Assembly: GCA_028673005.1 (NCBI GenBank)
Contig: CM054115.1
Coordinates: 6,431,501 to 6,495,500 of the forward strand
Reading direction: 5' to 3'
Length of the DNA: 64,000 nucleotides
Origin: Tanypteryx hageni
Lineage: Eukaryota; Arthropoda; Insecta; Odonata; Petaluridae
Part shown: one piece after another, positions 24,050 to 35,566 of the stretch
How positions within the stretch are numbered: the first letter of the stretch is position 1
Layout: each line of letters opens with the position of its first letter
The notes under the pieces: generated by a model
Database searches by the model: none
What the model was told of the DNA's origin: nothing
Seen by the model: only the letters and a program-made list of their open reading frames with translations
Position numbers and translations under genes: made by a program

Positions 24050-24520
24050 GGTACAAATACTCATTTAACATCGTTACATTGTTATCTTTGTTACATTTTA
24101 AAATTTCTAATTGCTCTAAAGCATTAAGTGTGAGTCCTTTTCTAGGCAAAATGACAAATTTTCATATTAAAACTACTAATATGTTTACAAATTAGCAAAT
24201 GTTAGGCAAAATGGGAGTTGGAGGTTGAGTTATTGTGAAATGCATTCAAATGTTCTTTGCACCTAATATTAAATTTTCTCCCAATCTGTCCAAAGTAAAC
24301 ACCATTACAGTCATCACAAAACAGCTTGTAGACTCCACTTTGGTTCATTTCGTCTACACTGTCCATACAGCGAAGCAATAAATTCTTCAGTTTAACAGAT
24401 AATTTGGAAGCAATTTTGTAACAGTATTGTCGAAGTTATTTTTTATGTGTTTTTAGATGGAATACCACCAAGTGTAGGTCCATACAGTCAAAAAAAGTGA
24501 AACTTATTTATCTTAGAAAC
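24050..24520 (-). pseudogene. Penelope-like GIY-YIG endonuclease fragment
   Basis: On the minus strand at about 24350-24230 the text SGVYKLFCDDCNGVYFGQIG is followed by R and CKEHLNAFHNN. This is a GIY-YIG nuclease domain of the Penelope type (GVYK...C..C...Y.GQ.GR......EH). Further on, at about 24155-24110, a frame resembling LNALEQLEILK can be followed across stops. The reverse transcriptase part is not present. This lineage differs from the 2.7-kb and 54-kb copies. Confidence 0.65.
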
Positions 24521-24692
24521 TGATATAGTTCCCAAGTTCATTTGTAAATGTAAATCAGTCTATTTACCCCTTCTCCTACTAGCAGTGACACTTATTGTAT
24601 CTAACCTCTTCTTACCGTAACTTTTTCTAACAATTTATGTTTCCAGCCGATTTACCTCTTCTTACCTGCAATGGGTATCTAAGAGGTATGCA

Positions 24693-24985
24693 ATGAATAG
24701 CCGGATAGGAAGGGAGGAGAGAAACCTGGTGCCAGCTTTTTGCCTGCTCTTAACGACAAGCACCAAGGGGGCCAATGGCTTAACGTCCCTTCCGAAGGAT
24801 GGAGTATTGATTTGAGCATGCCCCTTATTTCTCTTTTTCTTATTGGCTCATCCTCATCACCTTAGTTCCAACACACACATATATGGGACCAGGTATACTC
24901 GGATAAAACCCTACAGGATTCAAACCAGTTGTCACTTTAGCTAGTGGGGTCAATATTCTAACCACCAGCTCCCCTTTCTCAACAT
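24693..24985 (-). repeat. tRNA-derived SINE
   Basis: Read on the minus strand, a tRNA-like head has an A-box-like GGTGGTTAGAATATTGACCC and a B box GGTTTGAATCC (about 24980-24915). A GC-richer body follows with GAAGGGACGTTAAGCCATTG and TTAAGAGCAGGCAAAAAGC. These are the parts of a Pol III SINE. The 3' tail is not clear. Confidence 0.65.
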
Positions 24986-24994
24986 CATAGCTGG

Positions 24995-25095
24995 CATATT
25001 AGGGTACATTTGGCCAATAAGATGCAGGTTGTATTTTAGCTAAAAATATTTTTAGAAAAAAGTGCATTTTATCAGTCAGAAATTACGGCATATAT
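24995..25095. repeat. Isolated pogo-type terminal fragment
   Basis: GGCCAATAAGATGCAGG and, further right, AGTGCATTTTATCAGTC and ATTACGGCA recall the ATAAGATGCACC...ACGGTA termini seen at 10.3-11.4 kb. Weakly supported. Confidence 0.3.
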
Positions 25096-25264
25096 CCCCA
25101 GGTTTAGCTCTTTTTTTTACACACCTATCAAACATTATCATCTCAACTGTTCCTGGCATAACTTTATGAAAGAATTCCATTATATGAAATGACAACACTT
25201 TGTAATTCTCCACTATAGATTATATAATATATATATCTATTATTTATAGTATATAATCCATACA

Positions 25265-25384
25265 CCCCCAGCAGCTCACCTTGCAGTCATCTTATTGGTG
25301 AATGCTCACTGGGCTACCTTATCCCAACAACTAGTTGTCATCCATTTATCCCACTTACCTTTCGTCTTCCATAAGCATATATAT
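25265..25384 (+). repeat. Diverged Penelope-like terminal sequence
   Basis: It matches the terminus at 55690-55770: GTCATCTTATTGGTGAATGC, TCACTGGGCTACCTTATCCC and GTTGTCATCCAT correspond to GTCGTCTGATTGGTGAGTGT, TCACTGGGTTTCCTCATCCC and GTTGACATCCAT. This is a solo, older copy of the same end. Confidence 0.6.
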
Positions 25385-25387
25385 ATA

Positions 25388-26404
25388 AGGGATGTGCGAA
25401 CACCAAATTTTCAACTCGTATCAAGTTCAAGTCAAACATTGTTGAAAAATTCGAGTTTTTTATTTAAAAATTTTTGTATTTTGTTATTAATCAAATAAAT
25501 AAAAGAAGTGATAAATTTTACAGGTTAATACATATTTCATCAAAGAGATTTTAAACTAGAGGTTGAAGCAGGGAAAGAAGAAAACAAAAATAGTACTCAA
25601 CAATATTTGTTTTTAACAACATTGTTTGACTATAAAAATATTTTTATAACATATTGAGAAAACGTTTATATGATTTTTTTGAGAAAGCATTAATATATAC
25701 AAGATGGAAAAGTATACTACATAAATGCAAAACACAGAGATTTCAAAGGAGTTTTTTATATGAAATAAGTACAACATGGCATCGAAAGAGTCTTGAATTT
25801 TTATTCCCGAAATTAAAGTCACAATTTTGTGGTCCCACTGACTGTTTCGCAGCAAATGTTGTCCTCTATTTGAATATTTTTTGATACAGATCATATAAGA
25901 GCTATGAAGAGAAAAATATGGTATTTAATTTTTGCTTGCCGAGAAAACTGTCTTAGCGATCGATGTAAACAAATTATGTAATGTTTTGCAAAACATTGCA
26001 CTGTTTTGTTGTTAGGGTTGGAGTTTTTATATCCACTTACATTTATTCTTAATAAAAACTCAATTCTCTTTTTCGTAATGTATGTATTTTAATTGTATCT
26101 AGTAAGCTTGGCAGAATCAGTATAATCAATGAGGCCTATCTCAGGCTTGGAAAAATAAATACTCGAGCCCTTGAATAGAAAAAGTTTTTAAACCATTAAT
26201 CTAAATCAGCCAATGATTAAGGATTAAATTTGAATGTTACTTCAGTAGTTGTAACTTAATAAATATTGTGAAATAATTTTTTAACGATTGTGTAGGTATA
26301 ATTTTTTAAAAATACATTTTTTTGATAGTTCAAAATTTTCGAACTTTTATTTCAGCCCAAACTGAGTCGAGTTTGAAAATAAAATTCGACTCGGTTCGAA
26401 ATTT

Positions 26405-26440
<36 letters not shown>

Positions 26441-26445
26441 TATGT
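25388..26445. repeat. Possible unclassified transposon, weak inverted ends
   Basis: It begins GGGATGTGCGAACACC followed by CAACTCG-type motifs and ends near 26405 with clustered TTCGAACT, GAGTCGAGTT and GACTCGGTTCGAA motifs. Such TCGA-rich ends occur in some insect DNA transposons. The ends do not form a good inverted repeat by eye and no coding text was recognised. A 31-bp TA tract (26408-26438) lies at the right end. Confidence 0.3.
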
Positions 26446-26449
26446 ACAC

Positions 26450-26762
26450 AGTAAAACCTGTCAAAGATGGAACCTGTAATTGGTGGAAAGCGGCCAAAGG
26501 CAGAAATCTAAATTATAATTGTATCAGTGATACCGTTTTTGATATAAATGTCCCTCTGTAAGGCGGAACCTGCGAGATGCAGACAGAAAGATTTTTTCTG
26601 GTTGCGTGGGTCTCAATATGTACATTTTGAACCCATGAGAGATGTAAATAAAATATCATTCTCTTTAAAGTGTGTCTTGAGGGTCTTAAATATTTTCAGT
26701 TTATTTGCCATTCTGCATGCCAGATGGGGTGTCATGCCTCTTTTGTTTTGAAAGGTCCACTG
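26450..26762 (+). repeat. pogo/Tigger-type MITE
   Basis: It starts CAGTAAAACCTGTCAAAG and ends GAAAGGTCCACTG at about 26762, giving roughly inverted CAGTnnAACCTnTC termini. The inner sequence (GGTGGAAAGCGGCCAAAGG) has no coding content. Confidence 0.45.
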
Positions 26763-26771
26763 TCCCATCTC

Positions 26772-27045
26772 TTATATATCATCATCATAGGTAGTCTATC
26801 TATAGACAGGTCCATGATTATTCATAGTTAAACCAGGCTCACCATATGCTCCTATTTTCCGCTGTCCTCTTCATATCTTGATAACTCTCTTTCCCTTTCA
26901 CATCGTCTATCAGCTGAAACCTTTTCCTTCCTGTTTCCCTTTTTCCATCTAGTTTTCCTTCTAACACGTCTTTAATCATACTCTCTCTCCTCAGGTAATG
27001 TCCAGCCCAGTTTGCCTTCCTCTTTCTTTTAGTTTGTATAATCAT
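26772..27045 (-). mobile_element. 3' end fragment of the RTE-like LINE
   Basis: On the minus strand it reads RKRKANWAGHYLRRESMIKD and GRKRFQLIDDVKGKESYQDM, nearly identical to the C-terminus of the LINE at 31-34 kb. It ends in the same 3' tail (CCTATGATGATGATATATA in reverse). It is a severely 5'-truncated insertion. Confidence 0.85.
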
Positions 27046-27054
27046 TCGCTTCTC

Positions 27055-27198
27055 TCCTACTCACTCATTTGTTACTGTAAGACTAACAAAAATCAGTGTT
27101 AAAAAGGAAACTGCTCCAGACACAGGGACCTGGTAATTCATACATCAGGCATGCTGCCGTACAACCCCTATCATTTGTCAGCATAATTTAGGAACACC

Positions 27199-27201
<3 letters not shown>
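27055..27201 (-). repeat. Solo mariner/IS630-like terminal sequence
   Basis: It ends CATAATTTAGGAACACCCTG followed by TA. Inverted, CAGGGTGTTCCTAAATTATG has the form of the mariner-like end at 29503 (CAGAGTGTTTCAAAATTATG). Only one end is present. Confidence 0.5.

Positions 27202-27271
<70 letters not shown>
27202..27271. repeat. (TA)n microsatellite between two element ends
   Basis: Seventy bases of TA repeat lie exactly between a mariner-type end (CACCCTG, TA target) on the left and a Helitron-type 5' TC end on the right. Confidence 0.95.
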
Positions 27272-27274
<3 letters not shown>

Positions 27275-28466
27275 TTAAATATAGACGTTCCTTACAGAGG
27301 AGAACGATATAACGTATAGGATTTATATAGGAGAATACTAATGTCCAGCCCAAACTACAAGAGATAGAAAGCTCAAAGTTTCAGTTTTTGTAGATATGAT
27401 GGAGAAACCTACAGATAAAATAAGACCTCTAACCTAAGTGACACAGCTTTGACTCCAGAAATTCCGAAATTTGCGTTTTTTTCCATAAGAAAAGCATTGT
27501 GCCATATTTATAAATTAATTTCGGGCACTTGCCCATAAGCGAGAAAAATGTAATTTTCAGTGTTTTTAGATGGCCACAATATCTATAAGGAATTATTGTT
27601 ACTTTTACTTACGGTGTCCTGGGCTTGACTCCAGATGCCCCGGAAAATCTCCCATAAGTTAGCAGGGGAAAAAGTTATTCCAGTTTGTAGACCAATCTAA
27701 TAGGTTTAGGAAGCTGAAATTGTGCAGGATTATAGAATTTTGCTCATAACCAACTATAAAAATCGAAAATTTGTTAATTTTTAGGGGTTGTGTTAGCCCC
27801 AGTTGAACATTAAAGTTTAATAATTTTTATCTTGGAAACTATAAGGTGTAGGTTCGAGTTTTTGAAATAATTTTGTACCAGATGAAATCTTGAAAAAGTT
27901 CAACAATGCGACCGCTAAAAATTCGCAATTTGTTTAAACATTTTTAAGTTTTATGTATTTTCGAATGTGCTACAAAATTGAAATTATTTTTACTGGTAGA
28001 CTTTGTAAAAAACGAAATAATGATTATAGAAATTTTGATATATTAAATTGTTTGGATGTTAAAAATTCTTAAAGTTTAAACAAATAGATAAATGTTTGGG
28101 TTTAGTCCATTAAAACTAACATACATTTGAAAATCTCCAACAAAGTGTTATTGCGTCCATAATAATAAATTTTAACAATTAAATAAATATTATTTCACTT
28201 CTATATGTGCTAAAACTTCAAAATTTGAGAAAAATGTGTGAATCAATACCTTACATTGGATAAAGTATACTATTCTTAAAATTTCAAATTTAAGGCATTT
28301 TAAAAATCAAATATTGTTCAATAAGAAAATATAGAAATTGGGTGAAGAGGTGAAATATTTTGAATAATTAAAATATTTCTAATAATGTTATATTTCTCTG
28401 AAAAATGTATGTTTATCAGGGTGAGATGAAATGCTTGCAGAATGTAAGCACCACACCAACTACTTG
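27272..28466 (+). mobile_element. Helitron-like non-autonomous element, long variant
   Basis: Its 5' end A|TCATTAAATATAGACG matches the 5' ends in the 18-21 kb array. Its 3' end has the family hairpin region (GCTTGCAGAATGTAAGC) followed by CTTG and T, a one-base change from CTAG. It shares a 5' part (GTCCAGCCCAAACTACAAGA) with the last array copy at about 20568. It is about 1.2 kb and non-coding. Confidence 0.6.
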
Positions 28467-28929
28467 TGTGTGTGTGTATATATATATATATATAAATTAA
28501 AATAACATGAAAAGTAGTTTATTGTGCTTACTGCTATTATTTTTTTAAAAATCTGTAATGTTTATTAATATAGAGCTTCAGGATATACTATGTTTTTCGT
28601 GCAAAATAAAATCAAATCACGATGTGCAACTTTACCTGTGTAAGCTTTTGCTGTTGTTTTGTCAAAGAAACACTCTTACTTATGTGAATACGAACCAACC
28701 AACCAAACTGTTAAAAACAAACAGCTATATATATTCGATTGTAGTCCTTGAAACTAAATACGAATTAATAAAACATTGAAACATAAAAACAACAATGAAA
28801 ACATTCTATTAATATTACAAATTTAATTTGTTTTCTTTTCTTTTGCTAGGAAATTACAATCAGAGAATTACTCATTTGAATGTCAGTTGTTATAAAATAC
28901 AAATCGAACACAATATATTGATTCCCCTT
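28467..28929. other. CASK intron, nothing beyond a short TG/TA tract
   Basis: A (TG)n(TA)n tract at 28466-28494 directly follows the Helitron 3' end. The rest is AT-rich and unrecognised. Confidence 0.45.
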
Positions 28930-29340
28930 AATAGTATAAATTAGATGCGATTGTAACATTTCGTGTCTTCCCATTGAAAAGCATTAAGCTAGCAACAATG
29001 GCAATTAACATTTTCCATTGTTGAAAACCGTAAAATATTCCCTTTTTCCATGATAAAAGTTAATAATTATGCTAATTCAATAGATATTCGAATTCAGCTT
29101 TCAAAAATAAGAAAACTTATTCTTTTTTTACATCAAACTGTTCAAGTCCCGAGTTCGTATCTCTATTTTAAATAATATAAAAATGCAATTTTACAAAGCC
29201 CTGCACTGATTGAACTTACTTTCCCATGCTTTTCTTATAGGGGAAAGATGGGGTAAAAACAGCCCCTTAAATGAAAAAGTAAAAAAAAATACTTCCGAGG
29301 TGCACACCCTCAGGTTTTTCTAAGTACGCATGCCAAGCTC
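28930..29340 (-). mobile_element. Helitron-like fragment, reverse
   Basis: It shares conserved blocks with the reverse of 35652-36583: TTTCCATTGTTGAAAA, ATTCGAATTCAGCTTTC, TCCCATGCTTTTCTTATAGG and CCCCTTAAAT. Both termini are missing or too diverged to place. Confidence 0.5.
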
Positions 29341-29431
29341 AGCTTTTTAGGTCTCTTGGTTTTGGATTTACAGTGTTAACATACAAACAAACACATTATT
29401 ATTATTGGAGATTAAATTCAAATCAGTGCTG

Positions 29432-29434
<3 letters not shown>

Positions 29435-29502
<68 letters not shown>
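29435..29502. repeat. (TA)n microsatellite at mariner-like left end
   Basis: It directly abuts the CAGAGTGTTTC terminus. TA is the target duplicated by this superfamily, so the element may have landed in the tract. Confidence 0.95.
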
Positions 29503-29506
<4 letters not shown>

Positions 29507-30842
29507 GTGTTTCAAAATTATGTATACACAATTTAAAAATTTATATTTCGTGAACCAAATGTACAATTTGCACAATTTTTCTTTTATTTTAAAGCTTAAA
29601 TGCATAGTAATGTTTGCAATGAACAAAACTCAAGTAAGATGTTCAAAATGTCCACCACCAGCACTGATACATAAGCAACATCTCTCTTTAACAAAATTAC
29701 ATACTTCAGTGCACAAGTCAGTGGAAATTCTGTGTGCTTCTTGCTGTATTGCCATCCACAGATCCTCCAATGTTTGCGGTTTCTGATCGTAAACTTTATC
29801 TTTCAAGTATCTCCATGCAAAAATATCTAAAGGAGTGAGGTTTGGAGACCTTGGAGGGTATTCAAAAGCACTCCCCCTGCGACCTATCCATTGCTCAGGA
29901 AATTCATTGTTCAGGAACTCCTGCACAGTTGTATGGAAATGTGGGGGTGCACCATCCTTTTGAAAATACACCAATGTGTCCGGAAACATGTTTCTGATAT
30001 TATTTACTGCATAATTTTTTAACATATCAAGGTAACTTTCTCCATTAGCAGTGCCATTGAATCTGTAAGGTCCGATTATTCCACGAGAGGAGAGTCCCAT
30101 CCAGACAGTAAAACCTGGTAGATTGACATCTTTCTCCAATGTGAAGTGTGGATTTTTACCTGCCCAGTAAACACAGTTATGACGATTCACATGGCCATTC
30201 AGCTTGAACGTGACTTTGTCTGTCCATACAATTGAATCTTTAAAAGCATCGATTCCACCATTTTTTCGAATGACCACCTGCAAAATTGTGTTCGTCGATC
30301 TGGATCATCTACTTGGATTGAATGCAGTAATCGAGGTATAAATGCCTTCAATTTTATGTCCTTTATGATTCTAAAAACACTTGTATGGCTCTATTGTAGC
30401 TCACGTGATCACTGTTTTGTAGACTTCCTTGGGGAGCGGGTAATTGCATCTCTGACATCTTCAACATTTTCAATACTTCTTGATGTTCTTTTCCGCCCAC
30501 ATCATGTCTTGTTGATATTGTTCACAGCTCCATGTTCCTCAAATTTATCACGCAGACGGGAAATCGTTAGACGAGTTGGTGCTTTTGTTCGACATTTTCT
30601 TTTCCATCCACGCTGAACGTCTGTGACGTTTTCAAATTTCCAATACCATTTTAGAATTAACTTTCTCTCATTGAAACTCATCTACATGTTCTCCATCGTT
30701 TCCATGGATATTTGTAAATAATCATACATTGTTAAAATAAATAATTTATTTTGCTTTAAAATAAAAGCAAAATGGTGCAAATTGTATATTTGGTTCACGA
30801 AATATAAATTTTTAAATTGTGTATACATAATTTTGATACACC

Positions 30843-30845
<3 letters not shown>
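29503..30845 (-). mobile_element. Complete mariner/IS630-like transposon with ~90-bp inverted repeats
   Basis: The left end CAGAGTGTTTCAAAATTATG and the inverted right end CAGGGTGTATCAAAATTATG continue as near-identical inverted repeats for about 90 bp (29503-29595 and 30750-30845). TA lies on both sides. The 1,343-bp unit encloses a single transposase reading frame on the minus strand. Confidence 0.9.
29630..30681 (-). pseudogene. mariner/IS630-like transposase with a few stop codons
   Basis: An ATG at 30681 starts MSFNERKLILKWYWKFENVT, an N-terminal helix-turn-helix. After several stops the long frame 30283-29630 carries the catalytic region: WTDKVTFKLNGHVNRHN (first Asp), VYFQKDGAPPHFH (second Asp) and SPNLTPLDIFAW (third Asp). 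Forty-two residues separate the second and third Asp, more than the 34 of classical mariners. The Glu usually following the first Asp is Lys. The enzyme would cut and paste at TA. The stops, two in tandem near 30510, make this copy inactive. Confidence 0.85.

Positions 30846-30919
<74 letters not shown>
30846..30919. repeat. (TA)n microsatellite at mariner-like right end
   Basis: Seventy-four bases of TA repeat begin at the CACCCTG terminus and lead into CACACAC before the tRNA-like sequence. Confidence 0.95.
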
Positions 30920-30926
<7 letters not shown>

Positions 30927-30927
30927 T

Positions 30928-30998
30928 GGTAGTGTAGTGGTTAGCGTGTCGGCTTTCTATTGCAAAGTTCGGGGGTTCAAACCCCTCGAATGGAGGTT
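30928..30998 (+). repeat. tRNA-like sequence upstream of LINE
   Basis: GGTAGTGTAGTGGTTAGCG has A-box form and GGGGGTTCAAACCCC is a perfect T-arm/B box. A CTTT/AAAG stem encloses the 7-nt loop CTATTGC. The acceptor stem does not pair well, so this is probably a SINE or LINE head and not a functional tRNA. Confidence 0.5.
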
Positions 30999-30999
30999 T

Positions 31000-33900
31000 T
31001 ATTAAAAAAAAACTATCATCAGTGCCTGGCAGTAGGCAGCAGTACTGTCAGTATGGTATAGAGCCGAAAACAAATGATGTCGGTTGGGTCTATATCCAAT
31101 ACAGCTGTAGGTGTGATCAGGACGATTTGAACGGCTACAGTACTGCAATGTGGAAAGCAAGAGGGAAGCTACCAAATTGCAATCCCTAGTAAAGATTATA
31201 TGATTGGACAATATGAGTTCTCTCGAGGTAAAACAATCCGGAGGTAAAATAGTCCCCCAATCGGATCTCTGGGCGGGGACTGCCTTGAGGAAAACATTTG
31301 TCGAAAGTAAATTACGAATAGGGACTTGGAACGTAAGAACTATGAGAAAGGCAGGAAAGCTAGAGAACTTGAAAGAAGAAATGAGAAGAAATAGAGTTGA
31401 CATTATAGGGCTAAGCGAAACTAGATGGGAGGGAGAAGGACAGTTCGACTCGGAAGAATTCACGGTAGTTTATTCTGGAGGAAATAGTGGGGAAAGGGGA
31501 GTAGCTCTGGTACTTAGGAATGATATGATGAAAAGCGTGACAAAGATAATAGCAACGAACGATAGACTGATGGCAATAAAGCTAAAAGCCGTCCCAGTGG
31601 ACATGCTGATAATCCAGGTATATATGCCAACGTCAGCTCATGACGATGAAGAAATAGATGAGATCTATGAGCAAATTAATGAAATTTACGAAGAAGACGG
31701 AAGAGGAAAGGTAAACTGCATAATAATGGGAGATTGGAACAGCATAGTCGGAGAAGGACAGGAAGAAAATGTTGTCGGGCAATACGGACTCATAGAAACT
31801 CATTGAATTCTGCATCAATAATGACCTTGTAGTGACTAATACATGGTTCAAAAACCATAAACGAAGGTTATACACATGGAAAAGCCCAGGAGATAGAATG
31901 GGATGCCAAATAGATTACATCCTTGTAAAACAAAGATTCAGAAACAGCATCAAGAACGCCAAGGCATTGCAAGGGGCAGACATTGATTCAGATCACAGCC
32001 TTCTAATACTTGACGTGAGTACAAAGCTCAAACAAATAAGAAAAACGAGAAGAGAAAGACAGACCTGGGACCTAGAAAAACTGAAAGAAAGGCAGGATGT
32101 AGTCAGCATGAAGTTGGAAGATAACCTAAGAAAGTTGGAAAACAAACCGAAGACCGTTGATATAGAATGGGATGAAATTAAAACCAGTATCAAGGATACC
32201 TTGGATAAAGAGATTGGAAAACAAGATAAGAAAATCAGAAAACCATGCATCACAAAGGAAATGCTGGAGAAAATGGATGAGAGATTAAAATGGAAAAACG
32301 TTAACAGTGAAGAAGGTAGAGCCAACTATAGGCATATAAACAATGAGTTGAGAAGGGTAACAGATAAAGCTAGAGAAAATTGGATAAAATGAAAATGTGA
32401 TGAAATAGAACAAATGGAGAAGTTAGGATGGTACGATATGATGTACGCTAGGGCACTGGAATTAGAAGATAAGAAGTCTAATGGAATTTGTGGTAAAGGA
32501 ATTATGAATACGGATGGGAAGATAGTCTCAGAAACAAAGGATGTAGCACAGGTATGGGAAGAATACATTAAGGAATTATACAGCAAACAGGCAGGAGCGG
32601 CAAAAATAGAACTGGAAAATGAGGAAAACATTGAAGAAGACAACTTAGGACCAAGTATTATGGAGAGCGAAGTAGAAAAGGCAATAGTGGAACTAAAGAA
32701 GGGGAAAAAAGTCATAGGATCAGAAGGACTAAAAGCGGTCACGAAAGTAATTAATAAGATTTACGACACGGAAGAGTGGCCTCAGGATTTCCTAGAAGTA
32801 ACAATGATCCCTCTAAAGAAGAAGCCAAAGGCAGTGCAGTGTAAAGATTACAGAATGATAAGCCTTCTGTCATACACATCGAAGATCATTACGAGGATTT
32901 TTAATAAAAGGCTGGAGAAAAAGGCAGAAGAAATAATAGGGGAAGATCAATTCGGTTTTAGAAAAGGACGAGGAACTAGAGATGCTATAGGAGTAGTTAG
33001 AATCATATCAGAAAGGGCAATAGAATACAGTCAAGATATCTGCGCATGTTTCGTAGACTGGCAGAAGGCCTTTGATAGAGTAAATTGGGTAAAGTTGATG
33101 AAGATATTAAAGGATATAGGTGTAGACTGGAAAGACAGGAGACTGATTAGGAATCTATATGAGAATCAAGTTGTAAAGGTCAGGTTTGAGAATGTGGACA
33201 CCTGCGGAATAAATATCTGTAGAGGAGTAAGACAAGGCTGCTGCCTATCGCCAACCATATTCAATATATATGGAGAAAGTCTAATGCAAGAAGCTTTAGA
33301 AGGCAAAGGGGATTTCAAAATTGGAGGAAGGATTATTAGAACAGTAAAATATGCAGATGATCAAGTACTTCTAGCAAGAAAGGAGAGGAGCTACAAAAAA
33401 TGATAAATAGACTAGTGATAACAGGTAGAAAATACGGTATGGAAATAAATACAGAAAAATCCAAGGTCATTCGAATATCGGGTAGAGAAGAGAATCTGAA
33501 CATAACTATTGGGGGAAAGCCATTAGAACAAGTTTCAGAATATAAATACCTTGGAAGTATCATAACACGAGAGGCAAAATGTACGGATGAGATCAAAACT
33601 AGAATAGGAAAAGCAAAAGCGGCTTTCAGGAGAAAGAAACAAATACTTACAGGGAATATAAGGGAAGATATCCGCAAGAAGTTGATAAAATGCTACGTAT
33701 GGAGTATAGCATTGTATGGGGCAGAAATATGGACGCTAAGGAAAAATGACATCAAATACTTGAAAAGCTTTGAAATGTGGACTTGGAGGAGAATGCTGAA
33801 GATAAAATGGACAGATAGGATGAAAAACAATGAAGTGCTACGAAGAATAGGAGAGAAGCGAATGATTATACAGACTATCAGAAAGAGGAAGGCTAACTGG

Positions 33901-34125
33901 GTTGGACATTACCTGAGGAGAGAGAGTATGATTAAAGACGTGTTAGAAGGAAAACTAGATGGGAAAAGGGAAAGAGGTAGGAAAAGGTTTCAGCTGATAG
34001 ACGATTTGAAAGGGAAAGAGAGTTATCAAGATATAAAGAGGACAGCGGAAAATAGGAGTATATGGAGAACCAGGTTTAACCAAGAATAATCACGGATCTG
34101 TCTAAGGACAGACTACCTATGATGA
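31000..34125 (+). mobile_element. Near-complete RTE/BovB-like LINE
   Basis: A non-LTR retrotransposon with apurinic-type endonuclease and reverse transcriptase in one reading frame, now split by two frameshifts and a stop. The 3' end after the stop at 34087-34089 is short and finishes CCTATGATGATATATATA, the short-repeat tail expected of RTE-type LINEs. The same tail ends the fragments at 26772-27045 and 36586-36780. The 5' limit is uncertain because the tRNA-like sequence at 30928 may belong to it. Confidence 0.8.
31204..34089 (+). pseudogene. LINE endonuclease-reverse transcriptase ORF, frameshifted
   Basis: The endonuclease domain shows GTWNVRTMRKAGKL, SETRWEG, MGDWNSIVGEG and, after a frameshift at about 31806, the terminal SDHSLL box (about 31990). 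A stop at 32390 interrupts the linker. The reverse transcriptase shows QFGFRKGRGTRDAIG, CFVDWQKAFDRV, RGVRQGCCLSP and the catalytic VKYADDQVLL (about 33345-33375). After another frameshift at about 33400 the C-terminal WTWRRMLKIKWTDR and KRKANWVGHYLRR segments follow. The layout matches RTE/BovB-type LINEs. Only three lesions suggest a fairly recent insertion. Confidence 0.85.
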
Positions 34126-34129
34126 TATA

Positions 34130-34440
34130 TATAACAACTTACGGAAAAGGAAAGGTAAAATGAATATATGGATGTCAACAAGGTGTTGGGATGAGGAAAC
34201 CCAGTGAGCACTCACCAATCAGACGACTGCAGGTTGGCGAGGCCCCGGGGATGTCGAAGCGACACACGTAAAATAACACAAAAACACAGAAACATCACAA
34301 ATGTAAAGCTTTCGGAACTACTCCTTCTTCAGCTGAAGTCGTCTGATTGGTGAGTGCTCACTGGGTTTCCTCATCCCAACACCTTGTTGACATCCATATA
34401 TCTATTTTACCTTTCCTTTTCCGTAGGTTGTTATATATAT
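34130..34440. mobile_element. Penelope-like terminal inverted repeat without coding region
   Basis: The left arm (about 34137-34240, with ATGGATGTCAACAAGGTGTT) and the inverted right arm (about 34333-34434) match over about 100 bp. They enclose the family leader and a hammerhead-like core at 34309-34332 (minus strand: CTGAAGA, GGAG/TTCC hairpin, GAAAGC). The arms match the ends of the Penelope-like element at 53.8-55.8 kb. This is a non-autonomous or collapsed copy. Confidence 0.7.
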
Positions 34441-34456
34441 ATATATGTATATATAA

Positions 34457-35566
34457 TCTAAAACCTAAGGTACTTCTAGATGTGACACGGACCTGAAATT
34501 TGGCAGGATGATAGGCTATTAGGTACAACCAACTAGAAAAATCGAAACTTACAAATTTTTTTTAGTTTTAATGAGGTATTTTTGACTCCAATGTTCCATT
34601 TCGATACTCCATAAAAACATGGAAATCTGGGCAGTTTCATAAATTTGAATTTTGAAAATAGTTATAATTCAGATAGAAACTCGGGACGAAAACAATTCTA
34701 TAGCTAAAAGAATGAGGTTTCTTAGTTTTGAAGACCAAATTCAAATCGGTGACGAATTGACGAAGAAATATGTTTTTAATGGGAAAAATGCAGATGCTCA
34801 ACAATAAAGAACTTCAGCTGCCATAGCAACCAGGACAATGCTTTTCAATGGGAATTGGCAATCCGTATTACAGTAACATCGCTTAAATGCTTTTTAATAG
34901 GGAAATTCTTATTCTGCCATTGACATCAACCAAAGACGTATAAATATGATGATGTCATAATTTTAAACGCGATATATGATATTAAATAAAAGAACTTTCA
35001 ATTATGGGGGTTGATGAACTGTATATAATAATAGCTTTAATTTAGTGCTTATACAGAGAATCAGTGGATTGTATTATAATGCAATTGACTTAAAACTACG
35101 GCATAAACTTATAACAACGTCAAAATCCAAAAACAGGAAATATTAGAGAATTGTGAAAAAAATTAATGTCGTATTAAAGCTGAAATTTTTAAGATATTTA
35201 GAGCTTAGTGCACATACCCAAATAAACATTTGAAAATCTCGAGGAATATGTTGTTGCGGCCGTTAAAATTTTTTAAATTTTAATCAAATAGATAAATATT
35301 ATTTCACTTTTAGATAAGCTACAACTTTAAAATTTGGCAGAAATGTGTCGCTTTAGTACCCTGCTGTAGAAAAAGTATAATATTCTTAAAATTGCAAATT
35401 TTAGGGATTGCTTTGCTCTATTATTGTTACATAAGGAAAGAATAAAAATCAGTGCAGAAGTGAAATCTTTAGAATTAAAAAAATATTTCCAATGATGAAA
35501 TATCTCTCTGAAAAATGAATGTTTTTTCAAGGTGAGAAGAAATGCAGAATGCAAGCACCTTTTACT

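Noticed and set aside
29423..29626. Tyr/Ile-rich ORFs spanning TA tracts (also at 7.8, 16.9, 26.4, 27.2, 30.7, 35.5 and 53.7 kb)
   Set aside because: They are translations of (TA)n microsatellites on either strand and have no protein meaning.
30356..30616. Plus-strand ORF opposite the mariner-like transposase N-terminus
   Set aside because: It is the antisense shadow of the transposase.
30928..30998. Functional tRNA gene
   Set aside because: A and B boxes are good, but the acceptor stem does not pair and it lies at the edge of a LINE.
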